Assembly (NCBI GenBank): GCA_963756495.1
Contig: CAVWNS010000001.1
Location: forward strand, 496,001-560,000
DNA: 64,000 bases
Direction: 5' to 3'
Source: DATFDN01 sp963756495
Lineage (GTDB): Bacteria > Pseudomonadota > Alphaproteobacteria > Acetobacterales > Acetobacteraceae
Of this stretch, positions 44,639-53,502 are shown one piece after another; position 1 is the first letter of the stretch; every line of letters begins with the position of its first letter. The position numbers and the translations under genes were made by a program. Under the pieces are notes generated by a model that did no database searches, was not told the DNA's origin, and saw nothing but the letters and a program-made list of their open reading frames with translations.

Positions 44639-45349
44639 ATGTTCTTAAGACGCTCCAAAAGTCCCGTTACCAGTCAGCCCTTCCGGCAGCCAACCGTCCA
44701 GGAGTTATATCGGGACAAGGATGTCCAGAAGATAGCTACGCGGGCGCGGGAGGGCGACCTTGAAGCGCAATATCAGATGGGCGTCTTTCATTCTGAAAGT
44801 AGCCCGAGGGATGTCGTCCTCTCGCTGATTTACCTTCGCGACGCCGCGAATAGCGGTCACATGCCTTCGAGATTGCAGATCGCGATGACGATCATGAAAG
44901 GGTTCGATGACCCCCTCGCATATGGAGGAAGCTTCTTTGTTTTCTGCGCGACCCTCCCGTTGAACATGCGTTCCTTCAACGTTGACGAGCCGTGGATTGT
45001 CGAGGAGGCCAAAGCCGGTTCGAACACTTTCAGGTTCCTCTACTGCATTGGGAAGATAATCCAGAACAAGGAGCATGAGGCGTTCGCCATTCTGAACGCG
45101 GACGCCCGCGCCGGATCAATGCTCGCGATGGGTGGCTTGGGTTATTGCTATGCCTCGGGCAAGGGTGCGCCTGAAAATTACCGGGAGGCGTACATGTGGT
45201 TCAGCCTAGCGGCGACGACCGGGCTTCGGTTGGCGGCAGAAGACAGAGATCGGTTCGGCAACCGGCTTGCATCTACGCAACTTGGGCAAGCGCAGGAAAA
45301 GGCGACAGAACTCTTCGAACTCGATCTTCGGACCAGATTCAGCCTTTAG
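44639..45349 (+). CDS. SEL1-like repeat protein
   Basis: 236 residues from ATG 44639. SEL1/TPR-like repeats are seen: ARAREGDLEAQYQMGVFHSE, LSLIYLRDAANSGHMPSRLQ and AGSMLAMGGLGYCYASGKGA, PENYREAYMWFSLAATTG. Such repeats mediate protein contacts. The gene is clearly less GC-rich than the genes on either side, which suggests separate acquisition. No partner gene is evident. Confidence 0.75.
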   Translation: MFLRRSKSPVTSQPFRQPTVQELYRDKDVQKIATRAREGDLEAQYQMGVFHSESSPRDVVLSLIYLRDAANSGHMPSRLQIAMTIMKGFDDPLAYGGSFFVFCATLPLNMRSFNVDEPWIVEEAKAGSNTFRFLYCIGKIIQNKEHEAFAILNADARAGSMLAMGGLGYCYASGKGAPENYREAYMWFSLAATTGLRLAAEDRDRFGNRLASTQLGQAQEKATELFELDLRTRFSL

Positions 45350-45648
45350 CGAAGGCTCATGAGACTGAAAGCGACTGATCCCGCCAGGATGCATTAACGG
45401 AACCGTGCCAAACGTGTGCGACAAATTTGCGCAGAAATGCACCCCAAGGCGGAATTTTACAACTGATGGATCTGCCCGAAGTGCCGTTATCGGGCTTACC
45501 GCCCAAGAGCATCGCCTTTACATAATTCGTCAGGTCCTTCGTCCGTGGTGTCCGTGATGGGATCGCGAGCGGCCATGACCCAGCGGGTCTCATCCGTCCG
45601 ATCCCATCCACTCGTGCCCCGCCTCCCCACAACACGGAGTGATCCGAA
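45350..45648. other. Gap without recognisable gene
   Basis: About 300 bp of mixed composition between the SEL1-like gene and the cupin gene. No coding frame with family features, tRNA or IS end was recognised. It may be degenerate DNA left by rearrangement. Confidence 0.35.
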
Positions 45649-46114
45649 TGACATTCAGCTTCCTGCATTCCCGGCATGAGCAGCCGGCCATTTCGATCCC
45701 GCAGATCGGGCTTGATCTGCGGGTCCGGGTGCGTTCGAGTCCACCGGCGGTGTTCTGACCTCGATCGAGACGACAAATGCGCCTGGCATCGGGCCACCGC
45801 TGCACCGGCACCGCGAGACCGAGATTTTTTACGTGCTGGAAGGACGCTACCTGTTCGACATGGATGGGCGCCGGTTCCACGCTGAGACGGGGGACGTGGT
45901 GACCGCGCCGGGCGGCTCGGCTCATGCCTTCGTCAATGTCACCGACAAGCCCGCCCGCCAGTTCATCCAGATCGTGCCGGGCCTGGATGCGGTTGCGTTC
46001 TTCACCGGGTTGGGCGAGGTGATGCGGAATGGCAAGCCCGACCCGGATGCCCTGAATGAGTTCGGCAGGAACTGGCATGTCGCGTTCCTGGGGCCGCCCT
46101 TGACGGTCGCCTGA
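45649..46114 (+). pseudogene. Cupin-domain protein, frameshifted
   Basis: MTFSFLHSRHEQPAISIPQI starts in one frame and, after a break near 45733, continues STGGVLTSIETTNAPGIGPP, LHRHRETEIFYVLEGRYLFD and DMDGRRFHAETGDVVTAPGG, SAHAFVNV. HxH-x3-ETE and PxGxxHxF are the two cupin metal motifs. The last codons lie inside a 22-bp sequence that reappears at 51711-51732. A single-cupin protein of this type may be a dioxygenase or isomerase-like enzyme. Confidence 0.8.
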
Positions 46115-46132
46115 TCTCAGCGTCGCGCGCGG
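46111..46132 (+). repeat. 22-bp direct repeat, left copy
   Basis: It starts CTGATCTCAGCGTCGCG and contains the cupin stop codon. It is identical over 22 bp to 51711-51732, exactly 5600 bp away, where it contains the stop codon of the ABC permease gene. The two copies bracket an IS-rich segment. Confidence 0.85.
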
Positions 46133-46283
46133 CCGGCACGAACCGGCTCCGTGTTGAGCCGTACATCCTGCGGGCGATTACCGTATTCGGAACGACGATC
46201 CCGCAACGCGGGCACCACTTGTGCGCCGCTCGACAAGGGGCAGAACACGCCGAGGCGTGAAGGCCGACAACCACCAGCCCTAG
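46133..46283. other. Short stretch between the direct repeat and IS701 copy 2
   Basis: About 150 bp. The minus strand could read HKWCPRCGIVVPNTVIARRM, with a CxxC that looks zinc-ribbon-like, but the frame is short and runs into the IS, so no gene is called. Confidence 0.25.
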
Positions 46284-47710
46284 CATTACAGTTGCGCTTT
46301 CCTATGGTGAGCTGCGCGAGCGGCGGCTTGATGGGCCCGTCTCCAGAGTGACCAGGCGATGATGTGCGCGGGTTGGATGCGTCGTCTTGCAAGCCGCGTT
46401 GCTATGCGCCGGATTTCCTGGACCGACCAGCGGATGAGGTCCGGGTCCGCGGCATCCGCCTCGGCGGGGTTTTTTTCGGCGTGGCCGCCACTGCATTGGC
46501 CTTGTTGCGAATGATCGCCATCATGGCGAAGGCGAGCATCACGAGCGAGACGTGCCGATGCCATCCGTGCCAGGACCGGGTCTCATTGTGATCGAGGCCA
46601 AGCTCGTTCTTGGCGGTCTCGAAGCTGTCTTCGATGGACCAACGATGACCTTCGACGGCAACCAGCGTGGCGATTGGGGTTCCGGTCGGACACCAGGTCG
46701 AGAAGAATGCCATCTCGCCGTTGGCGATATGGCGACGGATCAGCAATCCGCGCGTCCATGCCTCGTCTTCCGCGCCGCCGAACTCACCGGCTTTGAGGTC
46801 GGCGAGTTCCACGTAGCACCACTCGTGCAGGCGCGGCCCCTTGGTCCCGGCCCCGGCCGACAGGCGCTGCCAGTCTGCCGTGGCCCGGGACGCGGCGATC
46901 GCCTCGGCGCTACCCGCGATCAGTTGTCTTTTGCCCCAGGAATGGAACCGATGCGCGCCGGTCACCCCGAGCACGTAGCCACGGTCGGCCCGGCGCAGCA
47001 CCTGCTCGACCTCGCCGACGCCATAGACGGCGTCGGCGGCCACCCACGCGAACGGTACGTTCGCGGCCAACGCACGCTTGATCATCTGCACGGCGATGCG
47101 CGGCTTGGTCGCGAAGCTGATGTCACTTCGCACATGTGCGCTGGCCAACCGGGCCGGGTCGTCGGTCCAGGCTTTCGGCAGATACAGTGCTCGGTCGATG
47201 AAGGCGTGGCCGTGGCGCGAGGCATAGGCGGCGAACACGCCGATCTGGCAGTTGGTGATCTTGCCCGCCGATCCCGTGTATTGCCGCGCAACCCCGCACG
47301 ACGCGCGGCCCTGCTTGAGGAATCCGGTCTCGTCGATGACCAGCACCGCGCCGCTGTCACTCAGCGCCTCAACAACATACTCCCGCACGACGTCGCGCAG
47401 AGCATCCGCGTCCCATTGGCCGCGTCCCAGCACCGACTGTTGCCGCCACGGGCCAGGATCACCTGCCGCTTCCGCTCGCATCCAGCCGGTCTTGCGCCGT
47501 TCCTCGCCGAGCAGACCATCCAGGAAAAGCCCGGCCGAGACCGCCATCCGCTCCTGCTTGAACAGCGAACGCATCCGCGCTTTGACGTCACGCAGCGACG
47601 AGGCCCAAAGCTCCAGCGTCGTCTCGATCGATGCTCCCGACACCACGATCTCCGAATCGAGTCATGGTTCCGCATCCATTCAGAGTTCAGAGGTCAGCGC
47701 AACTGTAATG
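46284..47710 (-). mobile_element. IS701-family element, copy 2 (1427 bp)
   Basis: The inverted repeats CATTACAGTTGCGCT are at both ends, with a perfect CTAG target duplication (46280-46283 and 47711-47714). Its length and protein sequence are identical to copy 1 at 14912-16338. This copy has the appearance of a simple recent insertion. Confidence 0.92.
46402..47646 (-). CDS. IS701-family transposase, copy 2
   Basis: An intact 414-residue DDE transposase, identical in protein sequence to copy 1: VLVIDETGFLKQG, FAWVAADAVYGVGE and WSIEDSFETAKNELGLDHNE. The C-terminus after AIIRNKANAV is basic (KKTPPRRMPRTRTSSAGRSR) and close to the left end of the element. Identity with copy 1 and matching flanks imply that this family has moved recently. 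Confidence 0.92.
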   Translation of the reverse strand: MVSGASIETTLELWASSLRDVKARMRSLFKQERMAVSAGLFLDGLLGEERRKTGWMRAEAAGDPGPWRQQSVLGRGQWDADALRDVVREYVVEALSDSGAVLVIDETGFLKQGRASCGVARQYTGSAGKITNCQIGVFAAYASRHGHAFIDRALYLPKAWTDDPARLASAHVRSDISFATKPRIAVQMIKRALAANVPFAWVAADAVYGVGEVEQVLRRADRGYVLGVTGAHRFHSWGKRQLIAGSAEAIAASRATADWQRLSAGAGTKGPRLHEWCYVELADLKAGEFGGAEDEAWTRGLLIRRHIANGEMAFFSTWCPTGTPIATLVAVEGHRWSIEDSFETAKNELGLDHNETRSWHGWHRHVSLVMLAFAMMAIIRNKANAVAATPKKTPPRRMPRTRTSSAGRSRKSGA

Positions 47711-47832
47711 CTAGCGCAAATCTCTCACCTTAAAACTCGAGACTTTCGCACCACGGCGGTCAGTCGCTGAGCTCATTGCGGGCGATCTTGCGATAGGCAA
47801 ACATCAAGGTTGCGCGCAATGCGAGGTTTCTG

Positions 47833-48261
47833 ATGTTGCTTACCGTGAAAAGTGCGGTTGCCGAAGACGAACAGGCCGTTGTCGCGCTGTGGCGCGTCTG
47901 CGATCTCGTCGCATCATACAATGACCCGGTGGCCGATTTCCGTTTCGCCAAAGCCGGTCCCTGCTCGGACGTGCTTGTCGCCGTTGACGACGTTGGCGAA
48001 GTCGCGGGCAGCGTCATGGTCGGCCATGACGGGCATCGAGGCTGGCTGTATTACGTTGCTGCCCGTCCCACATCGCGCAGCAAGGGCGTGGGCCGGCGCA
48101 TGGTGCAGGCGGCAGAGAGCTGGCTCCGCCAACGGGGGGTCGTGAAAGTGCAGCTCCTCGTTCGGGAAACAAACACCAAGGTGGTGAGCTTTTACGAGCA
48201 CCTCGGTTTCGAGGTAGCTCCGCGCGTCGTCATGAGCAGGTGGCTGGGGAAACCATCGTAG
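47833..48261 (+). CDS. GNAT family N-acetyltransferase (YpeA-like)
   Basis: 142 residues, MLLTVKSAVAEDEQAVVALW. The acetyl-CoA loop is TSRSKGVGRRMVQAAESWLR and the C-terminal motif is VKVQLLVRETNTKVVSFYEH, LGFEVAPRVVMSRWL, matching YpeA-type acetyltransferases. It is a single gene between IS701 copy 2 and the signal-peptide fragment, with moderate GC. The substrate is unknown. Confidence 0.85.
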   Translation: MLLTVKSAVAEDEQAVVALWRVCDLVASYNDPVADFRFAKAGPCSDVLVAVDDVGEVAGSVMVGHDGHRGWLYYVAARPTSRSKGVGRRMVQAAESWLRQRGVVKVQLLVRETNTKVVSFYEHLGFEVAPRVVMSRWLGKPS

Positions 48262-48329
48262 GTCGATACGATCGCCGCTTGACAGGCCGCGGCCACGCCT
48301 CTGCCATGCCGGGACCCGTCCGAAGAGGG

Positions 48330-48497
48330 ATGACAATGCCCCGCATGCTCCCGCGCCGCGCGGCGACGGCCCTACTGCTCGCCACGCCCGCCCTGGCGCG
48401 CGCCCAGGTGGGTGGGTCGCCCAGCCGGCAAGCGCGGGGTCTTGCGGGGATGCCCGCTCCACCCGCACCATCGGGCCACATGGATCTTGGAGACTCA
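48330..48497 (+). pseudogene. Signal-peptide fragment of an exported protein
   Basis: ATG 48330 after GAAGAGGG encodes MTMPRMLPRRAATALLLATP, ALARAQ, which is a typical export signal (Arg pair, hydrophobic core, ARA-Q cleavage) of substrate-binding proteins. After this the sequence has no family features (VGGSPSRQARGLAGMPAPPA) and reads into the next gene. It is probably the surviving 5' end of a deleted gene. Confidence 0.45.
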
Positions 48498-49263
48498 ATG
48501 ACCGCGACCCGCACCGTTCCCGAGGGAGGGATTCCGCTTTATCCCGGGCGTTTACCAGTATAGTGCCGGCGTCGCCGCCGAGCCGGGCTTCGCCCTTGAG
48601 CGCGTCCGCTTCGCCGAGCCGGTGCCGCTGATGCGCGGCTTCGCCCGCATCGCCGAGCTGCTGGAGGCGGCCGGCAGGCCGAAAGCCGCCTTCGCCGCCT
48701 GCGAGCTACGCTCGCCCGCGCCCTTCACCGAGGAAAGCTTCGCCGCCTTCAATCGCGTCTACGGCGGGGTGCTGACGGAGTGGGGCCTGTTTCGCGAGGG
48801 CGGGCTGAACCCGGTGGCCCGCAGCAATGTCTGCCCGGAGATCGCGCCGCCGCCCGAGCCCTCTTTCCACGCCTTCGTCTTCACGGTGCGAGACTCCACG
48901 GCGGCGCCCTCCTTCGCCATTGCCGGCAGCGCCGAAGCGCCGGAGGGGAAGAGCAATTACCACAATTATATCATCGCGCCCGGCGACCTCTCGCCCGCCG
49001 GGCTTCGCGCCAAGGCGCGCTGGGTGCTGGGCGAGCTGGAACGGCGGATGGGCCTGCTCGGCGCCGGCTGGGCCGGCACTACTGCGGTGCAGGCCTATTC
49101 GGTGCGCGACATCTATCCCGTCTTCGCCGAGGAGCTGCTGGTCGCGCGCGCCGCCGCCCGGGACGGCCTGACCTGGCAGTTCTGCCGCCCACCGGTGGTC
49201 GGCCTGGACTACGAGATGGACTGTCGCGGCATCTGGCGCGAGCAGGTGCTGCCCGCCGACTAA
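48498..49263 (+). pseudogene. CnbZ-like (2-amino-5-chloromuconate deaminase family) protein, frameshifted near its start
   Basis: MTATRTVPEGG from ATG 48498 (GGAG upstream) continues, after an extra base near 48530, as FRFIPGVYQYSAGVAAEPGF, ALERVRFAEPVPLMRGF, FAACELRSPAPFTEESFAAF, NPVARSNVCPEIAPPPEPSF and PPVVGLDYEMDCRGIWREQV. From memory this resembles proteins annotated as 2-amino-5-chloromuconate deaminase CnbZ and RidA-like relatives; the assignment is tentative. The stop TAA at 49261-49263 is also the target duplication of the IS630 copy that follows. Confidence 0.6.
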
Positions 49264-49462
49264 TACCAAGCCGTCTGGCCCCTGACTCTCTGGGATTCCC
49301 AATCTGGCTCGGTTCTGATTCGATGGCCGCGTGGTCGAGTCGGAGCGAGGCATCGGATGGGCGCGGCAGTGACGGTGACGCGTACCGGAGCACACGGCGG
49401 CTGGCCTTCGTGAGATCGCGGGCAAATGCCGCGACGGCGCGCAGGTCCGCCGGCTGCTGGCG

Positions 49463-49870
49463 ATGGCGATGATTCTGGAGGGCTATCCGCGCGCCGAGGC
49501 GGCGGAGCGGAACGGCATGGACCGGCAAACGCTTCGCGACTGGGTGCATCGCTACAATCGGGACGGGGTGGACGGGCTGACGTCGCGCCGCGGCCCAGGC
49601 CCCGCGCCGGTCCTGACCAAGGAGCAAATGGCGGAGCTGAGGGAGCTGGTCGTCAAGGGGCCGGATCTGGAAAAGCACAAGGTGGTGCGCTGGCGGTGCC
49701 TGGATTTGCGCGAAGAGGTTGCGCGCCGCTTCAGTGTGACGGTGCATGAGAGCACCATCGGCAAGTGGTTGCGCCGGCTCGACCTGACCCGGCTGCAGCC
49801 GCGGCCGTTCCATCCGAAGAAGGACGCCGCGGCCGAGGCGGCGTTTAAAAAAACTTTGCCAGTCTGGTGA
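49463..49870 (+). CDS. IS630-family transposase, DNA-binding half (orfA), copy 3
   Basis: 135 residues identical to copy 2 orfA, with the same upstream open frame lacking a start (GLREIAGKCRDGAQ) and the same separate MGAAVTVTRT start in another frame. Because both copies share this break it belongs to the mobile element itself. The A7 run near 49847-49853 precedes the overlap with orfB. Confidence 0.85.
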   Translation: MAMILEGYPRAEAAERNGMDRQTLRDWVHRYNRDGVDGLTSRRGPGPAPVLTKEQMAELRELVVKGPDLEKHKVVRWRCLDLREEVARRFSVTVHESTIGKWLRRLDLTRLQPRPFHPKKDAAAEAAFKKTLPVW

Positions 49871-50427
49871 AGGAGGCGCTGCCCGCTTCCGCGGCTGACA
49901 AGCCAGTCGAGATTTGGTTTCAGGACGAAGCACGGGTCGGCCAGAAGGGCGGCCACGCTTACATTTGGGCGCCGATCGGCTCGCGGCCGTTGATGGTCCG
50001 CGATAACCGCCACGACTCCGCCTACCTGTTTGGCGCGATTTGCCCGAACCGCGCCGTCGGCGCCGCAATCATCATGCCGGGCGTCAATGCCGAGGCCATG
50101 ACCGAGCACCTGGCCGAAATTAGCACCCAGGTCGCACCCGGCGCTCACGCCGTGCTGGTCTGCGACAGCGCCGGATGGCATCAGCGGGGCGTCCGTCTCG
50201 GCGTGCCCGACAACATCACACTCCTGCCGCTGCCGCCGTACTCCCCGGAACTGAACCCGATGGAGAACGTCTGGCAATACCTCCGCGCTAACCGGCTGTG
50301 CGCCCTGGTGTGGGACGGCTACGACGCCATCGTCGAGGCGTGCCGGACCGCCTGGCATTTCTTCGTCAACGACCCTGACCGCATCAGCTCCGTCGGCGCA
50401 AGGGAGTGGGCGTGTGTCACTCTCTAG
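49867..50427 (+). CDS. IS630-family transposase, catalytic half (orfB), copy 3
   Basis: 186 residues identical in sequence to copy 1 (DNRHD form). All three catalytic acidic residues are present (WFQDEARVGQ, VCDSAGWH, NPMENVW). Expression as an orfA-orfB fusion by slippage at the A7 run is expected, since orfB alone lacks the DNA-binding half. Confidence 0.88.
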   Translation: MKEALPASAADKPVEIWFQDEARVGQKGGHAYIWAPIGSRPLMVRDNRHDSAYLFGAICPNRAVGAAIIMPGVNAEAMTEHLAEISTQVAPGAHAVLVCDSAGWHQRGVRLGVPDNITLLPLPPYSPELNPMENVWQYLRANRLCALVWDGYDAIVEACRTAWHFFVNDPDRISSVGAREWACVTL

Positions 50428-50438
50428 GCGGGTTGGTA

Positions 50439-50911
50439 TAAGTGCACCGCGCGCGCGGGCGCGATCCCCAGGAAATGACGGACAACCACGGCGGGTCGGA
50501 AGCACAGCCTTGTAGGCAGGGTTAGCCCACTGGCACGACGCGGATCAGGCTCCACTTTGGTCTCCATCCAACCTAATACTCCTGCTTTCCCGCAAACGAG
50601 CATTCCCTGACCAATGCACCGGCAGGGATCTTCTAGCCCGCACGGCCACACGCTTTTTCTGGGCGGAAAGCCGCATGTAGGGCGCTGGGGGCAAAGGGGC
50701 CAGTTCCAAAGGCGAGCATAAATCAAGCAGACTGTGTGAAAACTCAGTCGGAGGCCACAGCTAAGGCATATCCTGCGCTGGGAAGGACTGTGGAGCACAG
50801 TTGTGACCAAGCCCATCTTGTGGCTGCACACGGTTGCTGATTGCCGTTACGGCACGGAGTTTCCCACAGTCGGTAAGAATTTCGCAACGGTTGGCCGGTC
50901 GAGGTCCGCCA
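50439..50911. other. Gap of about 470 bp without recognisable gene
   Basis: This stretch is less GC-rich than its surroundings. It contains GACTGTGTGAAAACTC near 50731, which resembles transposon end sequences, but no matching partner was found. No coding frame with known features is seen on either strand. Confidence 0.4.
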
Positions 50912-51423
50912 CTATTGTGCCGGCTCAACGACGAGAAATAGGTCCGTGTCGCCCGTCGCTTGCCCGCAAGCGGTGAGCATGGCGTGAACCTGACCGCGAT
51001 GATGGGTTTGATGGTTCAGAAGATGCGCCACGAGAAACCCGCGCGGTGTCCGCATCTCGCGCTGCAGCGCATCGCTCAACCAAATCATGTTTTCTTCGAG
51101 CCATTCGCGCGTGACGCGCACGGCCCAGTCCTGCATATCCCTATCGGCCTTGACGCGCCGTTCAGATAATTCCTCGAAGCCATCGACCATCGACGGGCTG
51201 TCCTTCGCTGCCATTGACGGTTTTGGCCAGCCGTCAAACCGGCTCATCCAGGTCTGGTCAGCCCACAGTAGGTGGACGAGCGTTCCATGGATGGACTTGA
51301 AGAACGCTCCCCGGTCGGCCTTTCGTTCCGAAGTTAAGTGAGACGCGAAGCCGCTGCATACAGCCTGCTGTTCATCTCCGCGTTGTAGGCGGCCATAGTC
51401 CGCACATAGGACGGCGTGATCAT
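50912..51423 (-). pseudogene. DinB-family protein, frameshifted by a small tandem duplication
   Basis: ATG 51423 (GGGAGGCG upstream) starts MITPSYVRTMAAYNAEMNSR, LYAAASRLT, then TAA; one frame over it continues SERKADRGAFFKSIHGTLVH, LLWADQTWMSRFDGWPKPSM and MRTPRGFLVAHLLNHQTHHR, GQVHAML. The HxxxxD/HxxHHRGQ pattern is the DinB/YfiT metal site. At the break the DNA reads AAGTTAAGT (plus strand 51331-51339), a short tandem duplication. DinB-like proteins are often thiol-dependent transferases. Confidence 0.85.
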
Positions 51424-51710
51424 GCATCGCCTCCCCTTTTGTAATGGGACGATTGATCCAACCGAGTTTAGTGCGAATCCCAAACCGATCAAGGCTGCCG
51501 CGGAAAAGCGGCGCGTTTTTCCGGGTGCAACCCACATCTTCGATGACTTTGTGAGCCCGTATGAATACCTCGACCCAGCCGCAAACTGCCGACAGGGCGG
51601 CGTTATCCATGTCCGCCCAATCCAGACGCTCGCCAACAGGCGCGTGACGATCTCGTGCAGTTCTTCGCTGAAACGTCGATGCGAACAGCACCCAGCTTCT
51701 TGACGCTCGG
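51424..51710. other. Unassigned stretch upstream of the DinB-like gene
   Basis: About 290 bp with lower GC. The minus strand could encode VCGWVEVFIRAHKVIEDVGC and RFGIRTKLGWINRP, but no family is recognised and the frame has no good start. It ends at the right copy of the 22-bp direct repeat. Confidence 0.3.
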
Positions 51711-51732
51711 CTGATCTCAGCGTCGCGCGCGG
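51711..51732 (+). repeat. 22-bp direct repeat, right copy
   Basis: Identical to 46111-46132. It covers the last codons and the stop of the ABC permease gene, so the repeat most likely belongs to this native locus, and the cupin end carries the second copy. Confidence 0.85.
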
Positions 51733-52547
51733 GCGACGATCTGGGTCGGGCTGACGAAGCGCAGCGTGATCAGCAGCCACACCAGCGTCGCGCCCATGTA
51801 CACGACGGCCATGGCGTCGATCGACTGGCCGGGGCGGACGCCGGCGGCGAACACCGCGTAGTAGAGCGCCACTACCAGGGTCTGGCTGGTCTGCCCGGCG
51901 GTGAGGAAGGTCAGCTCGAACATCGCGATCGTGCGGACCAGCACGAGGAGCAGCGCTGACAGAATGCCCGGCGCGAGCAGCGGCACCAGAATGCGCGCGA
52001 ACAGGCGCAGCGTGCCGGCGCCGAACACGCGGGCGGCGGATTCCACGCGTGGGTCGATCTGCTCAATGAACGGGATCATGATAAGGATGACGAACGGCAC
52101 CGTGGGCACCAAATTGGCCAGGATCACGCCCCAGATCGTGCCGCCGAGACGGGCCTGATACAGCACGGTCGCGAGCGGGATGCCGTAGGTGATGGGCGGC
52201 ACCAGCAGCGGCAGCAGGAACAGCAGCATCGCCGCGCGCTTGCCGGGGAAGTCGCGCCGCGCCATCGCATAGGCGGCCGGCACGCCGATCAGGCCGGCGA
52301 GCACGACCACCGCCGCGACCACCTCCGCCGTCACCACCAATATGTCGGGCAGCGCGAACTCGTTCCACACCATCCCGTACCAGCGCGTGGTGTAGCCCGC
52401 CGGCAGCCAGGTCGCGAACCAGCGCGTGCCGAAGGAGTTCACCACCACGCTGGCGATCATGGCGAACAGGTTCAGCACGAAGAACGCGGTCAGCGACCAC
52501 ACGCCGAAGGCCCAGGCGCGGGCGGGGAATGTCGCCTCGGTCTGCAT
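51717..52547 (-). CDS. Polyamine-type ABC transporter permease (PotC-like)
   Basis: 276 residues, MQTEATFPARAWAFGVWSLT. About six membrane helices are seen (LTAFFVLNLFAMIASVVVNS, LVVTAEVVAAVVVLAGLIGV, AAMLLFLLPLLVPPITYGIP), with the binding-protein-dependent permease loop near VESAARVFGAGTLRLFARIL. It is the second permease of the operon transcribed 55775 to 51717, for an iron- or polyamine-type binding-protein transporter. The 3' end coincides with the right 22-bp direct repeat. Confidence 0.85.
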   Translation of the reverse strand: MQTEATFPARAWAFGVWSLTAFFVLNLFAMIASVVVNSFGTRWFATWLPAGYTTRWYGMVWNEFALPDILVVTAEVVAAVVVLAGLIGVPAAYAMARRDFPGKRAAMLLFLLPLLVPPITYGIPLATVLYQARLGGTIWGVILANLVPTVPFVILIMIPFIEQIDPRVESAARVFGAGTLRLFARILVPLLAPGILSALLLVLVRTIAMFELTFLTAGQTSQTLVVALYYAVFAAGVRPGQSIDAMAVVYMGATLVWLLITLRFVSPTQIVARARR

Positions 52548-52551
52548 ACGC

Positions 52552-53487
52552 TCAGCCCTTCCCCCCGCCGGCGGGGCCGCGATAGACGAGCCCGCGCAGC
52601 CCCAGCAGCGCCAGCACGATCAGCACCTGCGCGCCGGCCATCAGCATGGCGATCGCCGAGGCCAGCGGATAGTCGTACTGCTCGAACGCGGCCTGGTAGG
52701 CGGCGATCGAGATGACGCGGGTCGGGCCGGCCGGCGCGCCGAGCAGGATCGCCGAGGGGAAGACCGAGAACGCCTGCACGAAGGACAGCGCGAGCGTGAT
52801 GGTGAGGCCGGGCACCAGCAGCGGCAGCAGGATACGCGCGAACCGCGCCCGCGCCCGCGCGCCCAGCATCGCGCCCGCGCGCTCCAGCGACGGATCGATC
52901 CCGGTCACGTAGGACAGCACGAGCAGAAACGTGAACGGAAAGCCGGTGATGACGAGGGAGAGGAACACGCCCCAGTAGTTGTGCAGCAGGCGGATCGGGT
53001 GCGCGATGATCCCGGCGCCGAGCAGCACGCGGTTCGCCCAGCCGCGCGGCCCCAGATAGGTCAGCAGGCCCTCGGCGACCAGCACGGTTCCGAGCGTAAT
53101 CGGTATCACCAATATGGTGGTGAGCAGCCGCTGATGGCGCATCAGGCGCACGCGCAGCGCGACCGGGATGGCGGCGGCGACGTTCAGGATGGTCACCGGC
53201 ACGGCGATCAGCAATGTCGTGGCGATGGTGCCGTACAGGAACGGATCGCCGAAGAACCGCGCGTAGTTGGCGAGCGCGCCGCCCGCCTTCGGCGTGAACG
53301 AGAGATAGAGCCCGTAGAGGAACGGATAGACGAAGAGGGCGATGACGAACAGCACAGCGGGCAGCACCAGCAGCGTGACTCCGTCCAGGCCGCGTTCGCG
53401 CAGGCGCGCGCGCAGGGGGAGTGTGTCGGGGGTGGCGGTGGTGCGTTCCCGTTCGCGGGTGAGGGTGCGAGGCGAAGGTCGGGTCAT
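52552..53487 (-). CDS. Polyamine-type ABC transporter permease (PotB-like)
   Basis: 311 residues, beginning near MTRPSPRTLTRERERTTATP. Hydrophobic segments include GVTLLVLPAVLFVIALFVYP, YGTIATTLLIAVPVTILNVA, and a typical EAA-like loop around ERAGAMLGARARARFARILL. It pairs with the PotC-like permease four bases downstream. The long polar N-terminus suggests that the real start could be a later Met or Val. Terminal overlaps show one operon. Confidence 0.85.
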   Translation of the reverse strand: MTRPSPRTLTRERERTTATPDTLPLRARLRERGLDGVTLLVLPAVLFVIALFVYPFLYGLYLSFTPKAGGALANYARFFGDPFLYGTIATTLLIAVPVTILNVAAAIPVALRVRLMRHQRLLTTILVIPITLGTVLVAEGLLTYLGPRGWANRVLLGAGIIAHPIRLLHNYWGVFLSLVITGFPFTFLLVLSYVTGIDPSLERAGAMLGARARARFARILLPLLVPGLTITLALSFVQAFSVFPSAILLGAPAGPTRVISIAAYQAAFEQYDYPLASAIAMLMAGAQVLIVLALLGLRGLVYRGPAGGGKG

Positions 53488-53502
53488 TGCGGCGTGCCCC
53501 CC

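Larger units (their letters stand above)
49264..50438 (+). mobile_element. IS630-family element, copy 3 (complete, 1175 bp)
   Basis: The ends TACCAAGCCG and CGGGTTGGTA are flanked by TAA on both sides (49261-49263 and 50439-50441). It has the same length as copy 2. It inserted exactly at the stop codon of the CnbZ-like gene, leaving that stop intact. Confidence 0.92.

Noticed and set aside
46111..51732. tRNA-type att site for an integrative element
   Set aside because: No tRNA sequence, integrase or excisionase was seen at or between the repeats; only the direct repeat itself is reported.
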